Part shown: in pieces, positions 26,734 to 36,100 of the stretch | Layout of the letters: each line of letters starts with the position of its first letter | Numbering within the stretch: the stretch's first letter is position 1 | Assembly (NCBI GenBank): GCA_944326615.1 | Contig: CALVEO010000002.1 | Location: forward strand, 1-64,000 | DNA: 64,000 bases | From: Candidatus Gastranaerophilales bacterium | GTDB taxonomy: Bacteria > Cyanobacteriota > Vampirovibrionia > Gastranaerophilales > Gastranaerophilaceae | Reading direction: 5' to 3' | The notes under the pieces: generated by a model | Seen by the model: the letters and a program-made list of their open reading frames with translations, nothing else | Told to the model about the DNA's origin: nothing | The model's database searches: none | Program-made: the position numbers and the translations under genes

Positions 26734-27486
26734 TTATCCTAACCCCGCTGTTATAAGTTTTATTACACTCTTAATTGTAATTCTTGTACTTTGACTTTTA
26801 TTTTGTTTTAATATAATTTCTTCGCTCATTTTTGTCAATGTTTCACGTAGAGTTGTTAAATTTTTAAATAAGCTATTATATTTTATTTTGTTGTTTTCAG
26901 CCTTTATTTGTGATGCTTGGTATATTTTTTGCCTTAACTCATTTCCTCCATTTATCTCATTAATATATTCAATACCTTTGATAAAGTGATCATTAATTAC
27001 CTTGTAATCCGTTACCATTTTATTTAATTGCTGATGAAATCTCATATCAATAATCTCATTAAAATCATCTATTAAATCGTTTGTGTATCCTTGGATTCTA
27101 TTTGCAAACCCACCAGTTTTTTGTGAAATATAGTCAGGAATAAGCCCGATTAGAGGTATTTTACTTCCATAAGGTCTCTTTTCAAGAATCTCTTCTTTAC
27201 GCTTATTTGCAATAATTAGGTAATGCTTTACGATTACATTCATTCCTCTAAAAGCTTCTGAAATATTGTTATTTTCTGCACTTAGAAGTTTATATACATT
27301 TATTAATCCTTCATCGGTACTTTTAGCTGAACGCATAATTTCATCAATTTTTGCAGATGTTAGTGAAATTTTATATTCCATTGCTTTTTGGTTTTGCTCA
27401 GTACCATAGGTCTCAATTCCTTTGTATCCAGAGAAATTTTGATTATTAATATTTAGTTTAGTTGTTAAGTTATTTGTTATTTTCAT
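26734..27486 (-). CDS. Unknown helical protein with QNFSG motif
   Basis: 250 aa, strongly helical and charged, probably coiled coil; family not recognised. Residues about 16-20 are QNFSG. No membrane segment or catalytic motif. Second gene of the operon: its start overlaps the ankyrin gene stop by 1 nt (TAATG). Confidence 0.65.
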   Translation of the reverse strand: MKITNNLTTKLNINNQNFSGYKGIETYGTEQNQKAMEYKISLTSAKIDEIMRSAKSTDEGLINVYKLLSAENNNISEAFRGMNVIVKHYLIIANKRKEEILEKRPYGSKIPLIGLIPDYISQKTGGFANRIQGYTNDLIDDFNEIIDMRFHQQLNKMVTDYKVINDHFIKGIEYINEINGGNELRQKIYQASQIKAENNKIKYNSLFKNLTTLRETLTKMSEEIILKQNKSQSTRITIKSVIKLITAGLG

Positions 27487-28553
27487 TATTTCACCCAGAA
27501 ATTATATTTTTCCCATAGTTTTAGTAGGTCAGACGGCAATTCTCCTTTATTATTTTTTATTGATTCATCTGCACCAAGTTCAATAAGTTTATCAATTAAC
27601 AATCTTTGCCCAAGCAGAGAAAATTGATGAAGTGCAGTATTTCCCTTCTTGTCTTGAAAATTTAAATCAGCTTGATAATGTGAAAGCAGTTCAATTTGTT
27701 TGGTTGAGTTTGCAAAAAATATAGGAGTTCTTCCGTTCGGTGCAATTTTATCAGGATTACTTCCATATCTAAGAAATTGCTCCAATGCAGTGTTATCACT
27801 TAATAGAAGAGAATATTGCAGATAAAAATCTTCATTTGGGTTTGCACCCTTTTGTAACAAAAGTTCTCTGATTTCAGGATTTTTCACATAAAAAAGAGGA
27901 CGGTAACCTCTAGAATCTTTTACTGAAAGATTTGGCTTATAATCTAATAATAATTTCACATAATCATCATTATTGTCCATAATCGCTTTATGGATCAGAG
28001 AATATCCATCTGGATATTTTACATTAGGACTTGCTGCATTATCCAGTAAAATTTTTTGTATATTACGTGTTGTAGCATACATCAGTGGAGATTTTTTGTT
28101 AACGTCAATGACATTTACATCTGCTCCATTTTTAATTGCGGCTTCTAATAACTCATAATTATTTTGAATTGTATATTTGAATATTGGAGTTTTTCCAAAT
28201 TTATTTTTTATATTAATATTAGCTCCATTATTTACAAATAGTTTAATTATGTCTGCAGTTTTCGCTAAAAATATCGGAGTTTCACCTTTTTTATCTACCT
28301 GATTTAAACCAAGACCTTGTTTTATTAGATATTTAGAAATTGGTAAACTATTTTCTTTGCTGGAAACATGTAACAGCGATTGCATATCTTTATTGATAAT
28401 AAAAACATCGGCCAGACTTTCAATACTTGCAAAATCCCCTTGTCTAATATATTTACTCGCTTTCTCAAAAGAACTCAGACCTCCATTAAATGTAAGAGGT
28501 TGGTAATTATATTTTGTATTATTACAATAAGAACTTAATAAAGAAATTTGCAT
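27486..28553 (-). CDS. Ankyrin-repeat protein with LTFNG motif
   Basis: 355 aa made of about nine ankyrin repeats, recognisable from recurring G-x-TPIF, LL-x-x-GA-x-x-N and D-x-x-GxT-hL patterns (for example DKKGNTALHQFSLLGQ). Ankyrin repeats bind proteins. Residues about 20-25 are LTFNGG. First gene of the four-gene minus-strand operon, divergent from the AAA+ genes across a 148-bp spacer. Ankyrin proteins coupled to a protease gene are reminiscent of host-interaction cassettes, but the target is unknown. Confidence 0.85.
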   Translation of the reverse strand: MQISLLSSYCNNTKYNYQPLTFNGGLSSFEKASKYIRQGDFASIESLADVFIINKDMQSLLHVSSKENSLPISKYLIKQGLGLNQVDKKGETPIFLAKTADIIKLFVNNGANINIKNKFGKTPIFKYTIQNNYELLEAAIKNGADVNVIDVNKKSPLMYATTRNIQKILLDNAASPNVKYPDGYSLIHKAIMDNNDDYVKLLLDYKPNLSVKDSRGYRPLFYVKNPEIRELLLQKGANPNEDFYLQYSLLLSDNTALEQFLRYGSNPDKIAPNGRTPIFFANSTKQIELLSHYQADLNFQDKKGNTALHQFSLLGQRLLIDKLIELGADESIKNNKGELPSDLLKLWEKYNFWVK

Positions 28554-28605
28554 AGAAATATATCCTCATATGCTGAAAAAATCATAAAATAAAAATTTGC
28601 TAGAC

Positions 28606-28635
28606 TTGAAATATTTTGTTAAGAAATATTACAAT
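28606..28635 (+). promoter_or_regulatory. Possible promoter for the AAA+ operon
   Basis: TTGAAA (28606-28611), an 18-nt spacer and TACAAT (28630-28635) in the divergent spacer. A ribosome-binding site, AAGGAG, lies just before the 28702 ATG. Confidence 0.4.
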
Positions 28636-28701
28636 TATAATTTAAGAAATAGCAAAATTTTCTTTTGTTTGTATTTAAATTTTAGGTATAAGGAGTAAAA
28701 T

Positions 28702-30084
28702 ATGAAAATATTGTTTGACCGTTGTATTAACAAACGTGTTGGCTATTGTAATAATAGTTCTGTAAATATAGCTAAAACTAATTACCAATCAACAAAATTG
28801 ATTTCATTTGGAGCAAGTGAAGATACATTTGATTTTGATAAGAGATATAAGGAAAATCTTGATAAAAGATCCGGTTTCAAGAAGTTGTTTGGTATGGGGA
28901 AAAAGAAAGCATATAATAAAACTGTTGACCAATTGACAGGTTTTAATATTGATAGAAATTCACGTGAGAAGATGAAAGATGAAACAATAGCCGCTCAAAG
29001 AAGAGAAGTTGCAGCAAAAGATGAAGTTTTGAAAGTTGAACGAGAAAAGCAAGCCTTGTTGCAAAAGCAATTGGATGATGCCAAAGCTAGTGGAGCTAAT
29101 TCTCAAAAAATTATTGAATTGGAGAATAAACTAAACGCAGCATACGATATAATAAATTCTAAAAATATTGATCGCGACGTTGCTGCACAAAAACTAAAAA
29201 AAATGGAGGATGCTCAGGAAATTTTAGTTAAACGTCAGTCTGGCAAAGGGTGGGATAGAATTGCAGGGAATGAAAGTGTAAAAAATGAACTTGAGGAATG
29301 GTTCATAAACAAACTTGCGGTAGAAAAAGGGGGAAATAAAGTTACTTTTCCAAACGGTATTTTATTTTACGGACCACAAAGTACTGGTAAAACAGTATTT
29401 GCCAAAGCTTTCGCGGAACAGTCTAAATGTAACTACATAGAAATTGATATGGGACAATTCGACGATGAAGATATACTTTCTGAAATTAACATAGCTAAGG
29501 AACAAGCTAAAAAGCATTATAAGAAAACAGGCGAAAGAACTATTTTGTTGCTTGATGAGTTTGATTCAATTGCACAGTTAGATGATGATACAAAAGACGC
29601 AATTGCTAAAGGTGGAAAGAAAGTGTATGATGAGTCAACTGTGGGTAAAATAGAAAAATTTCTGTCAAATTGCTCTGAAGAATATAAATGTACCGCTTTT
29701 ATGACAACCAATCATCCCCTTGACATAGAAGCAAATATATTTAAGAATAAAAATTGCATTCCTTATCATGTATATCTCGGCGCTCCTAATGCTGATGATG
29801 TGGAAGAAATTTTTAAATATTATTTGAAAGGTTTTACACAAGAAGCAATAGATTATGATAATGTAATAGGTGAAATGGTAAGTGTAATAGAATCTCAAAA
29901 ACCCGGATACGCATTTAGTGCCGGACAAATTAAAGAAATTGTTACTTCCTGCCGTTCCAATATGCACAATATTACAGAAAATGATTTAATTTCTGCAATT
30001 AGACGTTTAGGCCCAGATATTACGCCGGAAATGTTAAAACGATTTGGGGCAGAAGTATTAGAGTTAGGTAAAAAATTATGTTAA
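28702..30084 (+). CDS. AAA+ ATPase with coiled-coil N-terminus and ISFGA motif
   Basis: 460 aa. N-terminal motif ISFGA at 34-38, a coiled coil around 85-175, then one AAA+ module. Walker A is GPQSTGKT (224-231), Walker B TILLLDEF with Asp285/Glu286, and a sensor-1-like Asn occurs in AFMTTNHP. It looks catalytically complete. The module resembles classical AAA (FtsH/proteasome-ATPase) domains but there is no protease domain and no membrane helix. First of three coupled genes; it overlaps the next by 7 nt. Role unknown; remodelling of the neighbouring motif proteins is a reasonable guess. Confidence 0.85.
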   Translation: MKILFDRCINKRVGYCNNSSVNIAKTNYQSTKLISFGASEDTFDFDKRYKENLDKRSGFKKLFGMGKKKAYNKTVDQLTGFNIDRNSREKMKDETIAAQRREVAAKDEVLKVEREKQALLQKQLDDAKASGANSQKIIELENKLNAAYDIINSKNIDRDVAAQKLKKMEDAQEILVKRQSGKGWDRIAGNESVKNELEEWFINKLAVEKGGNKVTFPNGILFYGPQSTGKTVFAKAFAEQSKCNYIEIDMGQFDDEDILSEINIAKEQAKKHYKKTGERTILLLDEFDSIAQLDDDTKDAIAKGGKKVYDESTVGKIEKFLSNCSEEYKCTAFMTTNHPLDIEANIFKNKNCIPYHVYLGAPNADDVEEIFKYYLKGFTQEAIDYDNVIGEMVSVIESQKPGYAFSAGQIKEIVTSCRSNMHNITENDLISAIRRLGPDITPEMLKRFGAEVLELGKKLC

Positions 30085-31466
30085 TTACTCCTGTGAGAAA
30101 TCTTGTAAAGAGCAATAATCTTAATTTTTGTAACACTGCTACATCAGCAATGAGGATAGCTAATATTCCTCAAGTGCAATCTGAAAAAACGAAAAAAAAT
30201 AAAAAAAAGGCTATTTTATACGCAGGTGCAGGGTTGACTTTACTTGCACTGGGGATATTAGGTGGAATAAAATATTTTGGACGAAATACTTCCAAAATTT
30301 CATACGGGAAATCATTATCTGATTCTCAGCCTACTCCTCTACATTCCAATCCGGTTTCTGAAAATAATTCCGTTGATTATATAAGCAAATTAAAACATCT
30401 ATTTAAAGATAGTGAAAAAAGTTATCTTGTAGAAAGAAATCTTAATGAAGAGAATAAAGAAATTTTTCATTATTTGGTTGACAATCCAAAGACTTTAGAC
30501 TTGAAAAGTATGTCAGATTTAGCGTTTTATTTACGTTCTGTAAACAATAAAAATAAACAATTTGTATTAAACCAACTGGTTCCATTGCTTAAATCAAAAG
30601 GGATTTCTTCAGCAGGAGAAATATCTGATGTCATATGTTCTACAACTGTAGGCGACTTGAATGCAGTTAATCGTTTTATTCAGATAAAAGAAGACTGTTA
30701 TCGTTGCAACTCCTTCACTCCACTAGAAGGTGATAAAGGTTTTAGCGGGATTTTTGGTTTAAGATCTACAATGTTGGAATTACATAATAAATTTATAGTT
30801 CCTGTTCAAAAAAAATTTTATGGTGAAAATTCTATAATACCAAATGGCATAGTTTTATATGGTCCTAGTTCCTGTGGAAAAACCCACCTTGCAAAAGCCT
30901 TAGCAAAACAAAGCGGATGTAGATTCGGTGAACTTGAACCAGGCTTAGATATTGCATCAGAAATTGCAAATTTAAGAACCATACTTGAAAAGACCTCAAA
31001 AGGGTCTAGCAAAAAACATTCAATTTGCCTTATTGATAACGCCGAATGGTTATTATGCGATGAAGCACTTCCCAAAAAAGAAGTATTTGAACTATTTAAA
31101 GATTGCTCGAAAAAACATAATTGCACATTTGTCTTTACTTTAAATGATAAACACCTAATACCAGAAGAATTTCCCGAACTAGGTATTGAAAATATACATG
31201 TACCAAAGCCAGATTACAATACTTATCATGATGTTTTAAATAAGGCTGGATTTGAAAAATCGGATATTGAAGAGATAATTTTGGAACTATATAATAAAAT
31301 GGATACACAATATCCAGGGGCATCATATGCAACTGGTCAGATTACAAATATGATACAAGGATTAAAACTCCAACATATGTTGTCGAAAAAAGCTCTTATC
31401 GAAACAATTCAAGAAGAAATACCTTTACTAACTCCTGCAATGCTTCAAAAAGGTGAAATATTATGA
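30078..31466 (+). CDS. Membrane-anchored AAA+ ATPase with altered Walker B
   Basis: 462 aa. N-terminal motif LNFCN (15-19), one membrane helix (about 45-67), a linker, then an AAA+ module with Walker A GPSSCGKT (262-269). Walker B is HSICLIDN: Asp320 is kept but the catalytic Glu is Asn321, so ATP may bind without efficient hydrolysis. The stretch around Walker A aligns well with the 423-aa downstream protein, marking them as relatives. Coupled to both neighbours by short overlaps (7 and 4 nt). Confidence 0.82.
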   Translation: MLITPVRNLVKSNNLNFCNTATSAMRIANIPQVQSEKTKKNKKKAILYAGAGLTLLALGILGGIKYFGRNTSKISYGKSLSDSQPTPLHSNPVSENNSVDYISKLKHLFKDSEKSYLVERNLNEENKEIFHYLVDNPKTLDLKSMSDLAFYLRSVNNKNKQFVLNQLVPLLKSKGISSAGEISDVICSTTVGDLNAVNRFIQIKEDCYRCNSFTPLEGDKGFSGIFGLRSTMLELHNKFIVPVQKKFYGENSIIPNGIVLYGPSSCGKTHLAKALAKQSGCRFGELEPGLDIASEIANLRTILEKTSKGSSKKHSICLIDNAEWLLCDEALPKKEVFELFKDCSKKHNCTFVFTLNDKHLIPEEFPELGIENIHVPKPDYNTYHDVLNKAGFEKSDIEEIILELYNKMDTQYPGASYATGQITNMIQGLKLQHMLSKKALIETIQEEIPLLTPAMLQKGEIL

Positions 31467-32734
31467 TAACACCCATTTTTATCAATAATATACGAACACA
31501 GAGTAATTGCGTTAATTTGAATTTTGGTAGCATAACCATTAATAAACGTGTTTATACTGATCAGGAATATAAATTAGCAAAAAAATATTTGAACTCTTGT
31601 AATTTTGATACCTCATTGCGTGATGAAATTTGGAAAGCTAAAAGCGGTTGGGATAGATTTTGGGGGAACTATTTAGAAGACACTAATTTCACTTTTAATG
31701 AAGTAAAAAGACTTATAAAAGATCTAAAAGAAGAAATGGCTGCAAAGGCTAGGGAAGGTGAACTTTTACGAAAGAGAACGGTTCAAAAACAGGCTGAAAT
31801 TAATGCATTAAAACAAGAACAAGAGAAAAAAAAATGTTTATTATACGGCCAACAGATTTTAAATAAGAGACAGCAAATTCACCTTAATAAATTAACAAAT
31901 GAAAAAGAAAAAAGAGCATATATACAAAAAACTTTAAATGACAGAGTACTTATGCCTCTAAAAGCAGAACGAGAAATGAATAAAGGCGAGCGTTCTATTG
32001 ATTTGAATGCACTTAATGGGATTATTTTTAAAAACTTTAATGATAAAGATTATAATGAAACGTTAAAGTGGCTAACTAAACAATCAGGTTGTGAAATTGT
32101 GAATTTAGATTTTGGTAAATTATCACTAAAAGATGCATTTGGTTCACTTTTGAATATTTTTAAGCAAGCTTCAGAGAAAAAAGACCGGACTTTTGTGCGT
32201 GTTGATAATCTTGAAAAACACTTAGTTTCTAATTCTATTAGTCAGAAAAAGGCAATTGGCAAGTTTAAACATTTGTTGCAAAAATGTTCAGAACAATATA
32301 AAAGTATTCTATTAGTAAATACTAAAAATGAGAATGTTCTTATGCAAGAGTCTGGGGCTCCGCAACGCTTTGGGGTTAAATTAGATATTAGTAAGTATAA
32401 CTGCAACAATTCTGAAATAACATTTGCGCCAATACAGGACGGTTATAATATGAAACATGGGAAGCAAGATACAAGACCGCTTAAACTCTATCTGGGAAGT
32501 TATGGGACTAAAAAGGATATTTTATGGATAGAGTCGCAAACACCTGAAGAAATTGAGGATGTTCTCGTAAATTTAGATAAAATCCGAGCATTAGAATTTT
32601 TTAAAGATGTAAAAAGGGTTCAGTACCCTATTTATGATACTGATCAAGCATTAACTGGCTTTTATAAAACTTCAGGTAAAATGTGGAACGGTCAACCTAT
32701 TTATGAATTAGAGCTAAAAAAAATAGGTCTGTAA
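31463..32734 (+). CDS. Degenerate AAA+-like protein without Walker A
   Basis: 423 aa. N-terminal motif LNFGS at 19-23, coiled coil about 80-165. LNGIIFKNFNDKDYNETLKW then WLTKQSGCEI aligns with the Walker A region of the preceding gene (NGIVLYGPSSCGKT, then AKQSGC), but the P-loop is gone and the Walker B equivalent reads FVRVDNLE. It is therefore a probable pseudo-ATPase. GWDRFWGN also resembles GWDRIAGN of the first AAA+ gene. A C-terminal domain of about 120 residues is not recognised. It overlaps the previous gene by 4 nt. Confidence 0.75.
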   Translation: MITPIFINNIRTQSNCVNLNFGSITINKRVYTDQEYKLAKKYLNSCNFDTSLRDEIWKAKSGWDRFWGNYLEDTNFTFNEVKRLIKDLKEEMAAKAREGELLRKRTVQKQAEINALKQEQEKKKCLLYGQQILNKRQQIHLNKLTNEKEKRAYIQKTLNDRVLMPLKAEREMNKGERSIDLNALNGIIFKNFNDKDYNETLKWLTKQSGCEIVNLDFGKLSLKDAFGSLLNIFKQASEKKDRTFVRVDNLEKHLVSNSISQKKAIGKFKHLLQKCSEQYKSILLVNTKNENVLMQESGAPQRFGVKLDISKYNCNNSEITFAPIQDGYNMKHGKQDTRPLKLYLGSYGTKKDILWIESQTPEEIEDVLVNLDKIRALEFFKDVKRVQYPIYDTDQALTGFYKTSGKMWNGQPIYELELKKIGL

Positions 32735-32962
32735 CTATCAGAAAAAATCTAGCAATAAAGAAAGCAAAAAAAATTTTAGAGTAACGCACTAATAGCTAAT
32801 CACAGCAAGGGCTTGCGTAAGTAAGACCGGCTATTGGCTAAGAACTTGTATTATTTTTTTAAATATTACATAATGCAGCTACTATGTACACGCTCACAAG
32901 CAGTGCTAATAGTGAACTTACAGAATATTTAATCAGTCAAATAAATCTTGGGGTAAATTCTA
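32735..32962. other. Spacer after the AAA+ operon
   Basis: Mixed-composition spacer with no coding frame I would defend. AATAGCTAA (about 32791) and GGCTATTGGCTAAG (about 32827) form an imperfect fold-back. Otherwise nothing recognised before the boundary repeat at 32963. Confidence 0.4.
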
Positions 32963-33059
32963 AGGTTAGATCCCTCAAAACGAGCATTATACCTAATAAA
33001 AAAGACCCCGAAGGGTCAATTTTAATAAATGGGGCAGGTAATAGATTTTAATTCGAACC
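32963..33059 (-). repeat. Right boundary repeat, tRNA 3'-end-like plus hairpin (97 nt)
   Basis: On the minus strand it begins GGTTCGAATT, runs to ACCTGCCCCA, then TTTATTAAAATT, hairpin GACCC/GGGTC and a T run. Same length and order of parts as 24838-24934, with matching starts (AGGTTAGA) and AAATGGGGC, though overall identity is modest. It resembles the 3' part of a tRNA with 5 extra nt in the T-stem region. Confidence 0.55.
32998..33017 (-). terminator. Hairpin with T run inside the right boundary repeat
   Basis: GACCC-CGAA-GGGTC with an A run on its left, i.e. a T run on the minus strand: a good terminator for minus-strand transcription. Confidence 0.65.
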
Positions 33060-33191
33060 GATTATTAAACGAAATTAATAAATTTTATGAATTAAAGCAA
33101 TTACTGAAATAAAATAACTTGTTTTTGCTATAATTATAATAATAATAAACTATTACAATATTCTTTTGTTTTATTATTTCAAGGAAGTTGA

Positions 33192-36100
33192 ATGAATTTA
33201 AGAAATTTTACATTAACAAGTATAAAAAAAATTCAAGAAGCACGACAAAAAGGAAAATTGATTATTTTTGTTGGCGCAGGAGTTTCTCAAAATTCAAATT
33301 TACCGAGTTGGAATGATTTAGTTAATCAACTTGCACTAGATTTAGGTATTGAGAAAAAATTAATCCCAGAAGAATTGGAAAAGACTTTAACAGAAGAACA
33401 AATCGAAATCCTTAAAAAACAAAAAATTCATTATAATACAGATGAATGTTTAAAAATACCACAATACTACTTTAATGAATTTGGAGAAGAAGAATATAAT
33501 AATAAATTACACAATATTTTTTCTTGTAATTTAGAACCAAACCCTATTGACTATCTAATTGTTGATTTAGATCCTAAGCACATTATAACTACAAATTACG
33601 ATAATTTATTAGAAAAAACAGCTGAAAATATTGCTAAAACCCCATACTCTAAAGTATCTTGTGACAAAGAACTTGCAATAGCTTCAAACAATAATCTTAT
33701 AATTAAAATGCATGGAGAACTTGATAAAATTGTATTAAAAGAACGCGATTATGATACATATTCAAATAATTTCAAATTGATTGAAACATTTGTAAAGGGA
33801 TTGATCGCAACAAATACAATTCTTTTTGTAGGATTTTCAGCAGAAGATGCTAATGTTAGAAAACTATTTCAATGGATACATGATATATTGGGTAATTCAT
33901 GTCAGCCAGCATACTTATTGAATACTGATGAATATAAAAACAGTAACAAATCAAAAGAAGAAAAACGAGTAAAGTTTGAATATTTAAAAGATATGGGGAT
34001 TTTTTCTCTTTACTATGATGAAATTCAAGACGATATCAAACAATTTGTATCAGATGATATTTTAATTGATTATAATAAAAAATATAAGCTTAAAGCCTTA
34101 GAAAAAGGACATGGTGAAAGATTATTTAAATTACTATATTTTATTAAGAAAAAGAATGTTTCTAATGATACTTCTGAATATATAGAAAATTGCTATCGTA
34201 AATTAAAGTATTTAGAATGTTTAAATTATATCCCCAATAATATTCTAGCTAAAGTATTTGGATGTAATCCAAATGTATTTATGCGACATGGCCTATATGG
34301 TATAAAACCATATCTTATAAAAAATTTAAATGAATTGAAATTAAAAATAGCATTAATAGATGAAAATCTTCCTAATGATATATCTTTGGAATTATTATAC
34401 AACAACTCATATCTTGAGGATGATATAAAAAAACAAATATATGATATTTACAATAAATGTCACTCAACCAAAAAAGATACAAGAATTGAAAACGAATTAC
34501 AAAATGTAATAAATAGATTAAAAATATTATATAGAATATCAAAAGATGAAAAATCTAAAATAGAGTACATCTGGTCTAAAATTTCTTCGACAAATCCAAT
34601 TCCAACAAAGAATAAAGATTTTAAAAATATTATGTTATACAATTCAGATGGTATAAATAATGAACTTAAAAATATAGATATTGATTATTCTGATAATACT
34701 GTTAATATTTTTAAAAAAGCTTATTTATTTATAAAACTAGGGAAATATAAAGAAGCCTATTATGAATATGAAAAAATTTCATACGAAGCTAATAAAAATA
34801 ATAATTTTATATTATATGTAATAGCAAGTTTTAATCAATTTTATTTAGGTAAACTTCTCCATAATAAATATTATTTTAATTCAGATGATAAAGATATTGA
34901 AAACATAAAAGATCAATATTTAAAAATTAATATTGAAGATTTAATTGAACGATTTATCCCTAGTGAAATTAAAGATATTATCAAGTATATAACCAGTTTT
35001 GAGATTTTCAAAGAAGTTTATAGTAATGTTACCGACATTAATGATAAAACATCAACTACATACCAACATGTAAAAAATGGAGGTAGTTCTTCTAATTCAT
35101 ATATACATGATTTATATAAATATCTAAATGAATTATTTGCTTATAGTAATTATAATTTCTATGTTTTTGAACATTATGAAGAATACAAAAAGGTTTTTAG
35201 AAAAGGTTTTGATAGTATTTTTGTCAGCTATTTAACAAATATAGAAGTTGAAGCCAATAAAGATAAACTATTATGGCGAACCAATTCCGTTGAAAGTTTT
35301 GATTACTTTGATTTTTACCTGCTAATTGAAACTTGTAAAGACCAAGATGTAGAAAAATTTTTAAAAGATATTCCTTCTATTTTAAAATTGTGTGAACCAG
35401 ATATTGATAAAACAAAGTTAATCAGTGCATATAAAAATACTATTTCTGGATTTATTAATTATCAAATTGATAATAATTTTTATGGTAAATTCCATTTGTT
35501 TTTTAAATTATTTAGTAAAATTGATTTTTCCAAAGAAGAAATATTTGAAATCATTGATAATTTAATTAAATTAATTAATTTTGTTAACAATAATGAACTT
35601 GAGAATAAATTTAATTTTAATAACACAAAAAATAAAACAGTATATTCTTTTTTGGTTGACACCTATAATAAAAACTATCCACAAAAAAACTTTCTAAATA
35701 GTGAACAGCTTGAAAAACTTTTATATTTAACTATTGAAGAAAGTATAAATATATATGCTAATTTTGCCAAATCTTTTAATTACGATTGTATGCTAAGATA
35801 CATTTGCGGAATTTTAAAGGAGTCAAACAGTTCTTATAAATTAAAAAATCAAAAGAAGTTTCTATCATTAGTTAATAAAATAAACAATGATCCTTATTGG
35901 AAATTATTTGTTATTACTTATATATACCCATTTATCATTGAACAAGATGATTTATATGATATAGCGTACAATCTTTTAGAAAATTGTTCAGCTGGTCAGT
36001 ATGTAGATATTTTATTTCAATCTATATTCTCCAAACTTGTTAAAGTAAATAAAGAACTAGTTCAAAAAGTGCTTTTATTATTAAAAAAGGAGTTGATTTT

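Noticed and set aside
33052-33060. ATTCGAACC as the exact left attachment site of the serine recombinase
   Set aside because: The nine bases are shared with tRNA-His but also with most tRNA T-loops, and the adjacent acceptor sequence does not pair with tRNA-His, so a rejoined tRNA would not fold.
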